Source: DATGIQ01 sp035295665 (GTDB lineage: Bacteria > Planctomycetota > Planctomycetia > Gemmatales > Gemmataceae). From it: a DNA stretch of 5,688 bases. The notes beneath the pieces were generated by a model. That model searched no databases. It had not been told where the DNA came from and saw only the letters and a program-made list of their open reading frames with translations. Location: positions 1 to 5,688 of the forward strand of contig DATGIQ010000136.1 of assembly GCA_035295665.1 (NCBI GenBank). Direction: 5' to 3'. Positions within the stretch are counted from its first letter, which is position 1, and every line of letters begins with the position of its first letter. A program made the translations under genes and the position numbers. Below, in pieces: positions 5,201-5,688 of this stretch.

Positions 5201-5229
5201 ATGCCGGGTCATCCAGCGAACAAGCCTGA
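2227..5229 (+). CDS. FAD-linked oxidase fused to Fe-S and CCG domains (D-2-hydroxyacid dehydrogenase, YdiJ-like)
   Basis: The 1000-residue protein joins the parts that are separate GlcD- and GlcF-like subunits in other systems. Residues about 40-220 are a PCMH-type FAD domain (RGGGTSLSG near 74-82; NLGGMIGNNSAG 143-154). GSEGTL is at 279-284. The FAD-oxidase C domain follows, with GHASVGCLHIRP (His462, His469) and GEHGDG (505-510). Cys587, 593 and 602 form a Cys-rich set, and CLMCKACKAECP (Cys647, 650, 653, 657) is a 4Fe-4S motif. The C-terminus has CCG-type cysteines (793-795, 835, 892, 922-923, 966) as in GlpC/LutA/HdrB. By family it oxidises a D-2-hydroxyacid (D-2-hydroxyglutarate, D-lactate or glycolate) and passes electrons through Fe-S clusters, perhaps to quinone; the substrate is not decided here. 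No membrane helix is seen. The start has a GAGGTGG ribosome binding site 6 nt upstream and matches the size of E. coli YdiJ (about 1018). A longer in-frame start would run through tRNA genes. Residues about 250-272 look like a low-complexity insertion. Confidence 0.92.
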   Translation: MTDFTQLQRDTLMHHLRRQIRGEVRIDPTSRKLYSTDASIYQIEPLGVVIPKTVEDIVATVQIAAEMHVSITARGGGTSLSGQSIGPGIVLDCSKYLNRILEIDPVQRVVRVQPGVILDQLNRALAPHGLLFGPDVATASRANLGGMIGNNSAGSRSIVYGKTVDHVRRLDVILSDGAQTSFGPVSPAEWDRRASARSLEGNIYRLVRRIVQENAEEIGRRFPPLLRRVSGYNLDALRAAFSQADDPRLASTMPRSPNGATTRSADGTRPLDMIPLLTGSEGTLAILTEAELGLLPRPKARGLLVPHFASLGAAMDALAACLEFRPSAVEVLDQLLLDLARGNLALKDRMAAVQGRPAAVLMVEFSSDDPVEVADRVDRLERRLRQANGVAAQVRALDPTLRDSLWALRTASMPLLYGLRGDRKPVTFVEDTAVTPARLPEFVARFRELLHRHGTDGAFYGHASVGCLHIRPLLNLKDPEDVARMRRITEEVTDLVLEFDGALSGEHGDGLVRSEWNRKMYGPAIYEAFCAVKRAFDPENRFNPGKVVAAPSMTDNLRYAPGYAPAEPATLFDYSRQDGLVRSIELCNGSGVCRKLQGGTMCPSFRATQDEKDSTRGRANALRLALAGERPIQDLRSRWLYEVLDLCLMCKACKAECPSNVDMAKLKAEFLASYYQGRLRPLGHLLMARMDRLNRLGAAAAPLVNWLQGRRSVRWLLEKVAGIDRRRSLPPLHGDHFRRWFERHTPAPSAGRHGSVLLLDDCFTTFNEPEIGRAAVRVLEQAGYAVQLAGLTCCCRPMVSKGFLSPARALIQEQLPGLLRRQANGVPLLGLEPSCLLTLADEWPELLPGAETQRVAATVDLADNWLADQVRMGRCDLKLKEKPQKCLLHGHCHQKALRGTKGTAALLSLVPGLKVVVLDAGCCGMAGSFGFEKAHYDISVSIAQLALLPALHAEPEALVVAPGTSCRHQIKDLAGRRALHPLEVVEMCLDDHAGSSSEQA

Positions 5230-5298
5230 CGTACCAGCGCCGGTCCTTCGCGGACACGTTGGGCTTGTGTACTGCCGAATCACCTACGATGGTCTCGC

Positions 5299-5688
5299 CT
5301 ACAGCGGCACACGCCGTAACCGCAGGGAGTTGCCAACTACCGAGAGTGAGCTGAGACTCATGGCAGCGCTGGCCCAGATCGGCGTGATGAGGATGCCGAA
5401 AAAAGGGTACAGCACGCCGGCCGCCACCGGGATGCTCAGCACATTGTACAGGAACGCCAGGATGAGGTTCTGGCGAATGGTACCGAGGACAGCCCGGCTC
5501 AGGGTTCGGGCTCGGGCAATGCCCCGCAAGTCGCCATGTACCAACGTAATGCCGGCGGTTTCCATAGCTACATCCGTGCCGGTGCCCATGGCGATCCCGA
5601 TATCGGCCTGGGCCAGGGCGGGTGCATCGTTGATGCCGTCCCCTGCCATGGCCACCACGTGGCCCTCGCCCTGAAGACGCTGGATCAC
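5299..5688 (-). CDS. Heavy-metal (copper-type) P1B-ATPase, C-terminal part
   Basis: The last 129 codons of a P-type ATPase whose 5' part lies beyond the right edge. AMAGDGINDAPALAQADIGIAMGTGTDVA is present in order: the hinge motif GDGINDAP of the P domain, followed by the conserved GIAMG. Two C-terminal transmembrane segments follow, roughly NLILAFLYNVLSIPVAAGVLYP and ILITPIWASAAMSLSSLSVV. The MSLSSLSVVGNSLRL ending is typical of CopA-like Cu+ exporters, where the Met and Ser of MSxSS belong to the metal path in the last helix. The ion-selecting CPC motif and N-terminal metal-binding domains are off the window, so copper is inferred. It converges on the dehydrogenase gene with a 69-bp gap in which I see no clear terminator. 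Confidence 0.93.
   Translation of the reverse strand: MIQRLQGEGHVVAMAGDGINDAPALAQADIGIAMGTGTDVAMETAGITLVHGDLRGIARARTLSRAVLGTIRQNLILAFLYNVLSIPVAAGVLYPFFGILITPIWASAAMSLSSLSVVGNSLRLRRVPL

Noticed and set aside
5230..5298. Possible bidirectional terminator between the convergent genes
   Set aside because: Only a 4-bp GTCC/GGAC hairpin without a T run is visible; not enough to annotate.

Overview
GC-rich bacterial DNA (roughly 60% GC by eye). It reads as an accessory-type stretch rather than a conserved housekeeping locus. The gene content (IS66-family transposon, a dense tRNA array, a metal-transporting P-type ATPase, a large FAD/Fe-S dehydrogenase) would fit a chemolithotroph or environmental bacterium such as a Nitrospirota, NC10 or acidithiobacilli-like lineage. 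That assignment is inference only; nothing here fixes the taxon.

Layout, left to right. (1) 1 to about 635: the tnpA/tnpB end of an IS66-family insertion sequence, reading leftward and leaving the window at position 1. (2) 597-842: the N-terminal stump of a membrane transporter, apparently cut off by that IS. (3) 843-1060: intergenic DNA with an AT-rich perfect palindrome and one GC-rich hairpin. (4) 1061-1828: seven closely packed tRNA genes, all on the minus strand and none encoding CCA. In transcription order they are Phe(GAA), Glu(UUC), Ile(GAU), a 104-bp gap, Lys(UUU), an interrupted Arg, Lys(CUU) and Gly(GCC). Several show departures from normal tRNA consensus. (5) 1832-2055: directly upstream of tRNA-Phe, a candidate promoter, a 33-codon very basic ORF with a good ribosome binding site, and an intrinsic terminator that ends 3 nt before tRNA-Phe. 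(6) 2227-5229, plus strand: a 1000-residue FAD-linked oxidase fused to Fe-S and CCG domains, of the D-2-hydroxyglutarate / D-lactate / glycolate dehydrogenase type. (7) 5299-5688, minus strand: the C-terminal end of a heavy-metal (probably copper) P-type ATPase, convergent with the dehydrogenase.

The most unusual object is the Arg tRNA (1218-1413). Its two halves make a complete cloverleaf, but the anticodon loop is split by about 124 nt. The insert extends the anticodon stem and contains an 11-bp bulged stem, an 11-bp perfect hairpin and a long pseudoknot helix. It lacks the conserved core of a group I intron, which is the class I know for self-splicing bacterial tRNA introns. It is either an unrecognised structured intron or a disrupted tRNA gene. 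The second unusual arrangement is the small ORF plus terminator in front of the tRNA array, which has the layout of an attenuator.
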